Source: Chromatiaceae bacterium
Lineage (GTDB): Bacteria > Pseudomonadota > Gammaproteobacteria > Chromatiales > Chromatiaceae
Assembly (NCBI GenBank): GCA_024235395.1
Contig: JACKMK010000001.1
Location: forward strand, 372,001 to 436,000
Length of the DNA stretch: 64,000 bases
Reading direction: 5' to 3'
The notes below the pieces were generated by a model. That model saw only the letters and a program-made list of their open reading frames with translations, made no database searches and was not told the origin of the DNA. Shown piece by piece: positions 26,108 to 34,445 of the stretch. Both the position numbers and the translations under genes were made by a program. Position 1 is the first letter of the stretch; each line of letters begins with the position of its first letter.

Positions 26108-27592
26108 CTATTGCGGGTACCCCCGGAACCCCTGCAAGTGATAGAGGTGCACGGTGATCGATAGGTCACGCAGTGGCTGCACCTGTCGCTCACCGAGGTA
26201 GAGGTGCCGGGAAAATGCACCCAGTACCGCTGCGTCGAGCGGTTCGTCGCTGACAAAGATGAACTCGTCCGCGGGCACATGGGAGATGTCCGCCGCCATC
26301 GCATAGTGATTGTTCGGTACGCCACCATCCGGCCCCCACCAGGCGACCTGCATGCGGCGCGGCACCGTGTAATACGACAGATAAGCCAGATAGCGCCGCG
26401 AGTCGCTCAGCAACCACGCCTCAGGATAAGGCGCAATGGCCTTGGAAACCGCCGCACCGAGTTCACGCCAGCCCAGCACACGGTAGTACGGCGTCTGTTG
26501 GCGCGCCAGCTCGATTCCCAGGCCTCGGGCGATGAAATGGTAGTGATAAAGCACGCTCAGTAACGCCAGGTTGATCAGTATCGCCGCGAAGAACAGGCGC
26601 ACTCGCTGGCGGCGTACCAAAGCGGCTGTGACAAACACCGTGGCGCTGACGAAGGCAGGCGCGGCCCAGTTGGGGAATGCACGGCTCAGCAACGCCTGCA
26701 GACTGATCACGCCCAGCATCGCCAGCGCCGGGAACAACATCAACCGATCGGCGTCGGATCGATAACCCTCACGGCGTCCGGCCAGCCAGACGAAGTACCC
26801 CATGAATACCGGACCAAACACCAGAAACTGCGCGCCCAGGAACTCGGCCAGTCGAGCCGGATGAAACAGTTGCCGGTCGAGCTGGGAGATCTCGGCAGTG
26901 TGCCGGAAACTGATGAAATCGTGCTCGGCGTTCCACCACAGGTTGGGCGCCAGCAACAATGCCGCGACCATGATGCCCACCCACAGGCGGCGATCCGCGA
27001 GCCAGTGCCGTTGCGCGCGATCGACCAGCAGGTATCCCAGCAGGCCGACCGCCAGCACGCCCATGGTGTACTTGCTGAGCATGCCCAGGCCCGCTGCGGC
27101 ACCCGTCGCCAGCCACCAATGCCAGCCGCCGGTACGGATCGCACCGATGAACAACCACAAAGTGAGCGCCCAGAAAAACAGCAGCGGCGCATCGGTCGAG
27201 ATGAACAATGCGTTGAAGCCGACCAGCGGCATGCAGGCGAACGCAATCCCTGACCACACCGCGGTGCGTTCGTCGTACAGCGCACGTCCGATCGCGTACA
27301 CGACCAGCGCCGTCAGTGAATACAGGATCACGGCGCCGGCATTGATCGCGCTCTCGGACGCACCCCAAAGTGTCGTCGTGAGATGTATCACCCACGCGAC
27401 CATGGGTGGCTTAGAGTAGTAACCCCAGTCCGGCTGCAGTGACCAGTAGTAGTAATACGCCTGGTCGTAGAACAACGGCAGTCCGGTGCCCCAGATCACC
27501 AGCAACCGGTAGACCGCGAGGACGCCGACCACAGCCACCAGCAGCAGCCTGCCTCTGGTCACATCGAATCCTTCTCCCGGGTTATCCGACAT
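26108..27592 (-). CDS. ArnT-like integral membrane glycosyltransferase (GT83 / PMT_2 family)
   Basis: A polytopic inner-membrane protein of 494 residues with roughly 11-12 hydrophobic spans and a periplasmic C-terminal domain. The first periplasmic loop carries DQAYYYYWSLQPDW, where Asp43 matches the catalytic acid of PMT/ArnT enzymes, and YYSKPPMVAW follows. Enzymes of this family move a sugar from a polyprenyl-phosphate carrier to lipid A, glycan or protein. The adjacent GT2 could make that carrier. The acceptor is unknown. MSDNP (27592) is used as the start; an upstream ATG at 27628 would overlap the GT2 gene. Confidence 0.85.
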   Translation of the reverse strand: MSDNPGEGFDVTRGRLLLVAVVGVLAVYRLLVIWGTGLPLFYDQAYYYYWSLQPDWGYYSKPPMVAWVIHLTTTLWGASESAINAGAVILYSLTALVVYAIGRALYDERTAVWSGIAFACMPLVGFNALFISTDAPLLFFWALTLWLFIGAIRTGGWHWWLATGAAAGLGMLSKYTMGVLAVGLLGYLLVDRAQRHWLADRRLWVGIMVAALLLAPNLWWNAEHDFISFRHTAEISQLDRQLFHPARLAEFLGAQFLVFGPVFMGYFVWLAGRREGYRSDADRLMLFPALAMLGVISLQALLSRAFPNWAAPAFVSATVFVTAALVRRQRVRLFFAAILINLALLSVLYHYHFIARGLGIELARQQTPYYRVLGWRELGAAVSKAIAPYPEAWLLSDSRRYLAYLSYYTVPRRMQVAWWGPDGGVPNNHYAMAADISHVPADEFIFVSDEPLDAAVLGAFSRHLYLGERQVQPLRDLSITVHLYHLQGFRGYPQ

Positions 27593-27609
27593 CTCGCGCC
27601 CGCGCGGCG

Positions 27610-28599
27610 TCAGCCACCGACGTGCCATTCGTCGGTCAACTCTTGCGTATCGGCCAGCGAATACGCCGGTCTGCCACTGGATTCGAAAAAGGTGCGCGCC
27701 AGCAGTTCGGCCAGCACGCCCGTGGTCAGAAACTGCGCCGACGCGATCAGGCAGAGTATCCCGACCAGCAGCAAGGGACGCTCGCCGATCGATTCGCCGA
27801 GACCGAACTTGATCACTGCAAGGTAGCTCATGATCAGTGTCCCCAGCGCGCCCAGCACCAGGCCGATGCTGCCGAAGAAGTGACCCGGTCTGGCCCTGTA
27901 GCGCAGGAAGAAACTCATCGCCAACAGATCCAACAGGACACGAAAGGTGCGCGAGATACCGTATTTCGACTTACCGGCCTGACGTGCCTGGTGGTGGACC
28001 TCGGTCTCGCCGATCCGCGAAGGACTGGTCACGGTCGCCGCCCAGACCGGGATGAAACGATGCATCTCGCCGAACAGCCGGATCTTCTTGATGACCGCCG
28101 CACGGTACACCTTGAGGCTGCAACCGTAGTCGTGCAGCGCAACCCCGGTCACCCGGGCGATCAGCTTGTTCGCAATGCGCGAAGGCAGCTTGCGCATGAT
28201 CAATGCATCCTTGCGCGACTTTCGCCAGCCCTGCAGGAGATCCAGGTCGCGATCCCGGAGTTCCTTCACCATGCGCGGGATATCGGCGGGGTCGTTCTGC
28301 AGATCGCCGTCCAGTGTCGCGATCAGCTCGCCACGTGCGACATCGATGCCGGCCTGCATTGCGGCCGTCTGACCGTAGTTTCGGCTCAGCCTCAAGGGCT
28401 TGACATGCGCACCGTGACGCTTCGCCGCCTCGGCGAGGGACGCCCAGGTGGCATCGCTGCTGCCGTCATCGACACAGATCAGCTCCCAGCGCAGCGTGCA
28501 GCCGGCAAGCCCCTGATGAACACGGCCGATCAGGGCGTCGACGTTGTCCTGTTCGTTGAACAGCGGAATCACGATGGAGAGCGTATCGGAGGGTGCCAC
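27610..28599 (-). CDS. GT2 glycosyltransferase, ArnC/DPM1-like
   Basis: 329 residues. It has a cytosolic GT-A domain with VDDGSSD (44-49 region) and LDGDLQND (97-103), the nucleotide-sugar and metal site. Two C-terminal membrane spans follow (about 245-265 and 275-300). This is the ArnC or dolichol-phosphate-mannose-synthase-like architecture that loads a sugar onto undecaprenyl phosphate at the inner face. It sits between a flippase-like gene and an ArnT-like gene in one transcript, which suggests one pathway: load, flip, transfer. The sugar is not determinable. Confidence 0.9.
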   Translation of the reverse strand: MAPSDTLSIVIPLFNEQDNVDALIGRVHQGLAGCTLRWELICVDDGSSDATWASLAEAAKRHGAHVKPLRLSRNYGQTAAMQAGIDVARGELIATLDGDLQNDPADIPRMVKELRDRDLDLLQGWRKSRKDALIMRKLPSRIANKLIARVTGVALHDYGCSLKVYRAAVIKKIRLFGEMHRFIPVWAATVTSPSRIGETEVHHQARQAGKSKYGISRTFRVLLDLLAMSFFLRYRARPGHFFGSIGLVLGALGTLIMSYLAVIKFGLGESIGERPLLLVGILCLIASAQFLTTGVLAELLARTFFESSGRPAYSLADTQELTDEWHVGG

Positions 28600-28630
28600 G
28601 GGTCTTCCAGGTCAGCTTCAAAGCATCGCA

Positions 28631-29545
28631 TTATCGCTCATCGACCGCGATCCGGTCCGGAATCAGCCACGCAAGGGCGCCGAATGCGAGGGTGCACGCG
28701 AGAATGAACAAGTGCAGATTGACCGCGGCGGCCAGCAGCGCCTCGCGCGGCACTGCCGCCATCGAACCGCCGAGCACCATCGCCAGCTCGTAGCTGCCGA
28801 ACCCGGCGACCCCCTGCACCGGCAGCGCGTTGCTGATCTCGGCGGCGATCACACCGGGCACCAGGGGACCCGGTTCGCCACCGATGAAGAACCGGGCAAC
28901 GCTGACGAACGCGGCGAGCTTCAGCGTCCAGGTCGCGAGGGTCCACAACAGCAACCGCAGATAGTCCGTATAACGTGCCGGCAGGCCGTCGACCAGGATG
29001 CGCAGGCTGCGCACCATGCGTCCCTCGCCTTCGATCCCGTGCACGATAGTCTGGCGCAGCGGCTGCAAGACCAGCGGCAGGACGGCACCCATCGCTACCG
29101 GCAACCAGAGCCATGGCGTACCACGCCATGCGAAGGTCACCAGACCCAGCCAAAGCAACACCCACAGGTCGGCGACCCTCAGCCACAGCAGGTTCGCGAC
29201 GCTGCTCACGTAACCCTCGCCGAACCGACGCTTCATCATGACCGGAAAGGCCACCTCACCGGTACGCATTGGCAACAGGTTCAACAGCGTCGTGTGCAGT
29301 ACGTTGATGCGCAGGAAGACCGCAAACGGCGCGCGCAGGCGCGACCTGTAGAGTTCGTACAGTCGTATGGCACGCGTCAGGTAGCTCAGCGCGGTCAGCA
29401 GGACAAGGAGTGCCAGTTCTTCAGGCGGAAACGCCTTCCAGGGTCGCAGCAATGCGACCCAACCCACCTCTGCCTGCACCCACCACACCAGGCCCGCCAG
29501 CATTACGAGGGCCAATGCCCATTTCAGCGCGCGCTTGTGCGTCAT
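28631..29545 (-). CDS. Flippase-like membrane protein (LPG-synthase TM / UPF0104 family)
   Basis: 304 residues with about 7-8 membrane spans if started at ATG 29545 (MTHKRALKW). The frame stays open upstream to 29692, but the extra sequence is Pro/Arg-rich and not membrane-like. Family marks are LPMRTGEVAFPVMMKRRFG and PVQGVAGFGSYELAM. The family includes the membrane part of lysylphosphatidylglycerol synthase and flippase-like proteins of glycolipid loci. First gene of a three-gene unit with the two glycosyltransferases; the start has a weak ribosome site. Confidence 0.82.
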   Translation of the reverse strand: MTHKRALKWALALVMLAGLVWWVQAEVGWVALLRPWKAFPPEELALLVLLTALSYLTRAIRLYELYRSRLRAPFAVFLRINVLHTTLLNLLPMRTGEVAFPVMMKRRFGEGYVSSVANLLWLRVADLWVLLWLGLVTFAWRGTPWLWLPVAMGAVLPLVLQPLRQTIVHGIEGEGRMVRSLRILVDGLPARYTDYLRLLLWTLATWTLKLAAFVSVARFFIGGEPGPLVPGVIAAEISNALPVQGVAGFGSYELAMVLGGSMAAVPREALLAAAVNLHLFILACTLAFGALAWLIPDRIAVDER

Positions 29546-29777
29546 CGGCAGGCGAACGGACGGCGCACCGTCGGGTGCTGTGTCGTTACTCGGGATCGAG
29601 GGTTCACGCCCCGCATTGTGGTTCAGATACAAGGGCCGGCGCCAGCGGCAGCTCACGGTTGGGGGTTGTCGCCGTACCGCCGGCAGATCCATACTGCGGC
29701 GGCATTCAGAATCGCAATCGATGTGTCACCCGCTCGACCGCTGCAGAGAGGGCGGGAGACGCCGGAGAACAAATGCC

Positions 29778-30119
29778 ATGCGTCTGACGAAGGCGGTCGC
29801 GGCCTGGGGGACACCCGTGTTCCGGGAGGTGCTCAAAGCCGAGATCGAGCATCTCGGCATCGCCGAACTCCCGCTGCAGCAGGCATTGTGCTCCGGGCAC
29901 CGCGCACTCGATTCAGATCTGCAGGCGATGATCAATGCCGTCGACGAGAGCGACGGCGTGATTGTTGTACGGGTCGGACTGTTCTACAGCGGCATGGACG
30001 GCGGGTCATGCTGTGCCGACGACCCTTCTCCGATCGATCCTCACCCCGAATACTGCGAACTGCAGTTCAGCATCGACCCTGCCAGCGGTGATGCCGTCGC
30101 CAGCTTGCTAAACGGCTAG
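29778..30119 (+). CDS. Conserved hypothetical protein, 113 residues
   Basis: ATG 29778 with GGAG about 10 bp upstream. A 4-codon mini-frame begins at 29773 just before it and overlaps it, which may modulate initiation. No signal peptide or membrane span. VREVLKAEIEHL-like helices lead to LPLQQALCSG. A Cys-rich loop SGMDGGSCCADDP and EYCELQFSID follow. The pattern (a ferredoxin-like or PilZ-sized domain with a CC pair) matches a hypothetical family I recall in sulfur-oxidising gammaproteobacteria, function unknown. Divergent from the flippase-like gene. Confidence 0.65.
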   Translation: MRLTKAVAAWGTPVFREVLKAEIEHLGIAELPLQQALCSGHRALDSDLQAMINAVDESDGVIVVRVGLFYSGMDGGSCCADDPSPIDPHPEYCELQFSIDPASGDAVASLLNG

Positions 30120-30425
30120 CCTCACCGGCAACCTGGGTCACGGCGAGTGACATCGGTAACGCGAATGCGGCAGACCGGCGAGAGGGTCTCCGCGCGGCGG
30201 TACGAGATCAGCCCGGTCGCCCGATGACACCAGACAGGCCGTGCCTCTCCGGGCGTATCGAAAACGCCGCCGACGTGCGAAGCGCGCGGGACCCTGGGCG
30301 CCACCCGGCACACAGCCGCCGAAGCAGTCGGCCCACCGCCCCCGCGAAGCCCACCGATGCGCAGAGATTCGACAAAGAAAACCCCGCTGCGCGGGGTTTT
30401 CGCCAACACCGGTTGAGAAACTCGA
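30120..30425. other. Convergent intergenic region
   Basis: 306 bp between the 113-residue protein and the 3' end of the PEP-CTERM gene. It holds the strong bidirectional hairpin at 30378-30400. No gene is supported; small open frames there lack ribosome sites. Confidence 0.6.
30378..30400. terminator. Bidirectional terminator
   Basis: AAAACCCCGC and GCGGGGTTTT form a perfect 10-bp stem with loop TGC. T-runs follow on both strands, so it can end both converging transcripts (PEP-CTERM gene and the 113-residue gene). Confidence 0.85.
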
Positions 30426-31262
30426 TCAGGCGTTACGCCGGCGACGCATGCGCAACGCTGCAATCAGCCCGCTGATCCCCAGCAGTGCCAACGGGGCCGG
30501 GGTCGGAATTTCCGCCGGCGGGTTGGTGGGATCGCCGGGCTCCGAGGGCTTGAACGTCACGTCATGTGACGGTGGGTTGAACGAGGTCGCGATGTTCTGA
30601 CCGGTAGAGGTCGTCTCCAGCGCCACGACGTCGAAATGGATCCACGCGAGCGACTCGAAACCGGACAGCAGGAACGACTTGATCTCGCCATCTGCCGCCC
30701 CTGTCTCATCGGCGAAATCCGGTACTGCGCCGCTGTTTTTCGCGAAAGTCCCGATGTCGAAAAACAGATAGTCCGAGACGTCATCTTTCAGCGGATCATG
30801 GTTATTGGGAAACAGGCCGCTCAGCGTGGTAGTCGTCAGGAATGGCGAGATACCACTCAGTTTCAAGCCCGCCGCGTCGGCCAGCGTGCCGTCAGGTATC
30901 GACAGCACCGCGACGGCCCCATGTCCGTTGAAAGGTGCATACGGGTAGACCTGTCCCTTCCTGACGTCGCCGTAGTCACCATAGGACCCATACTGGCCAC
31001 CCAGATTCAGCGTATTGGGGCCGTAGACGCCGGCAAACAAAACGGACAGCGAGTCACCACTGACGACCGCCGTGTCGGTTTCGGTCGGGTTCGTCAGGGT
31101 CGCTTGATAATCGACATAACCGCCCGACCCATCCGACACACCGACCTGAAGAACCGGAACCGCCAGTGCACCTTGCGCAAAAACGAAGGCGGTCATCCAA
31201 ATGGCTGCGCCGGTCAACCGGGTCCAGCGCATCGGGGAAACCAGAAAACTTTGATTTTTCAT
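30426..31262 (-). CDS. Secreted PEP-CTERM-type protein
   Basis: 278 residues from ATG 31262; an ATG at 31286 is also in frame. A signal peptide is evident (basic start, then AAIWMTAFVFAQGALAV). The central part is Gly/Ser/Asp-rich and beta-type, with NLGGQYGSYGDYGDVRKG. A Pro-rich linker DPTNPPAEIPTPAP precedes a short hydrophobic stretch LALLGISGLIAAL and a basic end RMRRRRNA. This is the PEP-CTERM sorting layout with PTPAP replacing the usual PEP core. Such tails are processed by an exosortase (EpsH/XrtA), and none is encoded in this window. The middle may be a choice-anchor type domain. Confidence 0.85.
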   Translation of the reverse strand: MKNQSFLVSPMRWTRLTGAAIWMTAFVFAQGALAVPVLQVGVSDGSGGYVDYQATLTNPTETDTAVVSGDSLSVLFAGVYGPNTLNLGGQYGSYGDYGDVRKGQVYPYAPFNGHGAVAVLSIPDGTLADAAGLKLSGISPFLTTTTLSGLFPNNHDPLKDDVSDYLFFDIGTFAKNSGAVPDFADETGAADGEIKSFLLSGFESLAWIHFDVVALETTSTGQNIATSFNPPSHDVTFKPSEPGDPTNPPAEIPTPAPLALLGISGLIAALRMRRRRNA

Positions 31263-32054
31263 TTTTCTTGAAGCTCCAAGAAACATTCGGCACTACTTGT
31301 TGTGTTGCGGGATGACCACGACCTACTGGCACCGCGCCAACTGCGGCGACGTATCTCAACCCGTCTCGACTCGGCACAGGCATTTCTCGTACGACATCTA
31401 TATGCGGCACCACTAATATGCTGAAACATCGAGCGAATTTCCCAACTGCGCGCCGCTCGCTGCCGCCAATTGGGATCGAAATTCGGAGATGTGGAAAAAA
31501 TCCTGACACCCGCGAGAGGAAACCAAGCCGTCAGGTGACACCACTGGGATTGCCGGCAAGGTATGCCGTGCTGGGATGGCGTCTCGGACGCCACCTACGC
31601 CGCAGACGCGATCAGCCACAGGATCCAGGGCGCCGGCGCCTCTTCCATCAGTACCAACCACTTTTTCGGCCGGTCGCCCCCCCTATTCCACCGAAGCCAC
31701 CGCGGTGATCATCGGCAGCACCCTCGCATTGGGCAATGTTGGTCGGAGCCCACGCTCTGGCCATACGCGCGCATCGAACCGGTGGCCACAGCGCGGATGC
31801 CGAAAGGTCTGACGGCGCTGAACCGGAGGTCCGAGGGCGGTCGGTGCTTCCTGAGCCGCGACCGAAAGGCGCTGTACCACCGGGAGGCATGTGGTATCGG
31901 GCAACGCAATCGGCGATCTCCCTGCGGCAGATCAACGCGTTGACGACGTGTCTTCGCGTATATTTTGGATAGAAGTGTGGCGCAAGCTTTCCGCCGGCTT
32001 CACGTGTTACCTCAAGCGGTGGAAACAGCCACGAAGCGGGGAGGTACACATGCC
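31263..32054. other. Long region without a convincing gene
   Basis: 792 bp between the PEP-CTERM gene and a secreted-protein gene on the other strand. All frames of 60-130 codons are Arg/Pro/Ser-rich and lack a ribosome site or family pattern. A stretch at 31563-31750 reads DATYAADAISHRIQ in one frame and EATAVIIGSTLALGNVG in another, which could be the decayed remnant of a gene with a frameshift. Promoters for both flanking genes must lie here. Local GC is lower and less even than in the neighbouring operons. Confidence 0.5.
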
Positions 32055-32609
32055 ATGAACAGGATCGACATTACGCGAACCAGTGGGTTCCTATCCTTGG
32101 TCGCAGCCTTGATCGTCGGTCTGATGAGTCAGATCGGCGCCGTCGCAGCAGAGCGTGCCGTACCGGTTACGGTCGTGAATTCGGAAGTGTCGCCGGTACC
32201 GGTGCAGGCGATGGGGATGGTCGGCATCCCCTATCAAGACCGCCAGATACTGGTGATCCCGGCAGGTGACGCCGGCGGCAACGTCTCATTTCTCGCTCCG
32301 GCACCGGACAGTCTGCTGGTCGTCGAGTATCTGACCCTCACGATCGACAGCCGGGACGAGCAGCAGGGCTACCTGATGCTGGAAACCCAGCTGGACGGCG
32401 AGGCGATTGCGCACAATCTCGGGCCTTTGCCGCCCATGGTCGTCACGGGACTGGGCAGTGGCACGTCCCAGTTCCTGCAGCGCAACCTCACTGCCTACAG
32501 TGACGGACCGCCACGGTTGCTGTTTACCCGCGGCACGGGACTGGACGGGGAACGCGCGATACTGCAGGCCACGATCGTCGGGCGGCTCGTGCCGAACCCG
32601 GCACCGTAA
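32055..32609 (+). CDS. Exported protein of unknown function
   Basis: 184 residues from ATG 32055, with GGGGAGG about 10 bp upstream. The N-terminus has a signal peptide (LSLVAALIVGLMSQIGAVAA, cleavage near AAERA). The mature part is beta-rich and low in charge, with VVNSEVSPVPVQAMG and a repeating LxLxxQLDGEAI pattern. It has no Cys and no anchor. No family recognised. It lies alone between a gene-poor region and a PAP2 phosphatase gene. Confidence 0.7.
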   Translation: MNRIDITRTSGFLSLVAALIVGLMSQIGAVAAERAVPVTVVNSEVSPVPVQAMGMVGIPYQDRQILVIPAGDAGGNVSFLAPAPDSLLVVEYLTLTIDSRDEQQGYLMLETQLDGEAIAHNLGPLPPMVVTGLGSGTSQFLQRNLTAYSDGPPRLLFTRGTGLDGERAILQATIVGRLVPNPAP

Positions 32610-32863
32610 AGGGACCCCGGCATGCGGACCGCCCGCCAGAGGCGGCGGGAGGTCCGTGCACCCGAGGCGGCTGAGGGGTCCGGATGCGGTCGCCGATGAA
32701 ACGCCCTGGCAGGAGACAGGGGGCACAGTCCCGGGGCGCCCGGCTTCGCTTCGGCACCTGCTTGTCAGGCGTGGAGCAGCGCGGATCGCAAACGCGACGA
32801 CGCCTGCGAACGGAGCGTGCAGGCGCCGTTTGTTAGACTAGGCGCTTTTCCAGGAAAATACTC

Positions 32864-33562
32864 TTGAGTTCTCGGCCATCTTCCGGCGCCGGCCCGCTGC
32901 CAGACGCCCTGCAGATTCCGCTTCTGCTGCTCCCCGCTTTGGCGCTGCTGTTTTTTCTCGTACCGCAGATCGACCTGCGGTTCAGCGGCCTGTTCTACGA
33001 CGCCGCCGACGGGTTCTTCCTGAAGGACCTGCCGCCGGTGCAGTTCAGTTACGCGGTGTTCCGCGACCTCCCCTACTGGCTGATCCCGATACTGTTGTGG
33101 CTGTGGTTCGCCAGCTGGCGCTGGGGCGGCCGGTCGGAAAGGCCGGTGCGCCGCGCGATCGTATATCTTCTGGTCGTGTTGTTGCTGGGCCCGGGACTCC
33201 TGGTAAACGAGGTGTTCAAGAACCATTCCGGCCGCGCACGACCTGCGCAAGTCGAGCAGTTCAACGGCGATCGGCAATTTTCGCCAGCGTTCGTCATTAG
33301 CGATCAATGCGAACGCAACTGCTCGTTTGTCAGCGGACATGCCGCGATGGGCTTCTTTTTCCTGGCGTTCGCGTGGGCGCTGCGAGATCGTCGCTGGCTG
33401 CTGTACGGCGGTCTGATCGGCGCGCTGGTGGGCCTGGGGCGCATCGCCCAGGGCGCGCATTTCCTCAGCGACATCGTGTTCAGCTATGGCGCCGTGCTGG
33501 TGACCGCCGTGTTGTGCGCGCGGCTGATCCTCGGCCACTGGTCGCCGGAGGGCGGCGATTGA
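32864..33562 (+). CDS. PAP2-family membrane phosphatase
   Basis: 232 residues, about six membrane spans, TTG start at 32864 with AGGA 8 bp upstream. All three acid-phosphatase motifs are present: K-X6-RP at Lys119-Pro127, SGH at 157-159, and R-X5-H-X3-D at 193-203. Candidates are lipid A 1-phosphatase (LpxE-like), undecaprenyl-pyrophosphate phosphatase, or PG-phosphate phosphatase. Its neighbours favour an envelope-lipid role, possibly freeing the carrier used by the nearby glycosyltransferases. It converges with tyrA, 7 bp apart. Confidence 0.88.
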   Translation: MSSRPSSGAGPLPDALQIPLLLLPALALLFFLVPQIDLRFSGLFYDAADGFFLKDLPPVQFSYAVFRDLPYWLIPILLWLWFASWRWGGRSERPVRRAIVYLLVVLLLGPGLLVNEVFKNHSGRARPAQVEQFNGDRQFSPAFVISDQCERNCSFVSGHAAMGFFFLAFAWALRDRRWLLYGGLIGALVGLGRIAQGAHFLSDIVFSYGAVLVTAVLCARLILGHWSPEGGD

Positions 33563-33569
33563 TGCACGC

Positions 33570-34445
33570 TCACTTGAACCCGTCGACGTAACGGTCGCGG
33601 GCCGCCTTGGCGCGCTCGAAGATCTCCAGCAGGCGCTCGCCATCCGCCTCCGATATGTCCTTCGCGAGCTCGGTCATCTCGTTCGCGAACGCGGCGAGCA
33701 TCGGGCCCAGTGCATCGCGATTCGCGATACAGATGTCCCGCCACATCACCGGATTGCTCGATGCGATGCGCGTGAAGTCGCGGAAACCGCCGGCGGCGTA
33801 ACGGAAGATCTCGTCGTTCTCCTTCATGCGCGCAAGCATGTCGACCAGGCCAAACGCCAGCATGTGTGGCAGATGGCTGGTGGCCGCGAGCACCTCGTCG
33901 TGGTGCTGTACCGACATCTCGGTCACTTCGGCACCGCACGCTTCCCACATCTCACGTACCCGGGCGACCGCGTGCGGTTCATTTTCCTCGAGCGGCGTCA
34001 GAATCACCCGCCGATTCCGATACAGTTCCGCAAACGAGGCCGCCACGCCGTTCTTTTCCGTCCCCGCGATCGGGTGGCCGGGCACAAAACGACCGAGCAG
34101 CTCGGGTGCCGCGGCGCGGCAGTCGGCAACGACACTCGCCTTCGCGCTGCCGCCATCGGTAACTAACGCAGTCGACGGCAAAGTTGCACGCATCGCGCCG
34201 AACGCATCGCGCATGGCGCCGAGCGGAACCGCGAGGAATACCAGGTCCGCATCACTTACCGCCTCACCGATGTCGTGGGTGTAGCGATCGACGACACCCA
34301 GACGTACCGCCTCTTCGAGGTTCTCCCGGCCGCGACCACAACCCACGACCACTTCGACGCGATCCGCTTCGCGCAGCGCACGCGCGAACGATCCACCGAT
34401 CAGGCCGACACCGATCACCGCGAGCGTACCGATGCGACCGCTCAA
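33570..34445 (-). CDS. tyrA: Prephenate dehydrogenase
   Basis: NAD-dependent oxidative decarboxylation of prephenate to 4-hydroxyphenylpyruvate on the tyrosine branch. 291 residues; the cofactor loop VIGVGLIGGSFARAL is at the N-terminus and the HPIAG segment with its substrate His is present. It has no chorismate mutase part and is not fused to aroA as in Pseudomonas. The start overlaps hisC by 4 bp (ATGA). Confidence 0.95.
   Translation of the reverse strand: MSGRIGTLAVIGVGLIGGSFARALREADRVEVVVGCGRGRENLEEAVRLGVVDRYTHDIGEAVSDADLVFLAVPLGAMRDAFGAMRATLPSTALVTDGGSAKASVVADCRAAAPELLGRFVPGHPIAGTEKNGVAASFAELYRNRRVILTPLEENEPHAVARVREMWEACGAEVTEMSVQHHDEVLAATSHLPHMLAFGLVDMLARMKENDEIFRYAAGGFRDFTRIASSNPVMWRDICIANRDALGPMLAAFANEMTELAKDISEADGERLLEIFERAKAARDRYVDGFK

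Noticed and set aside
31413..31943. Genes inside the 31.3-32.0 kb gap
   Set aside because: Candidate frames on both strands overlap each other, are Arg/Pro-rich and lack ribosome sites.
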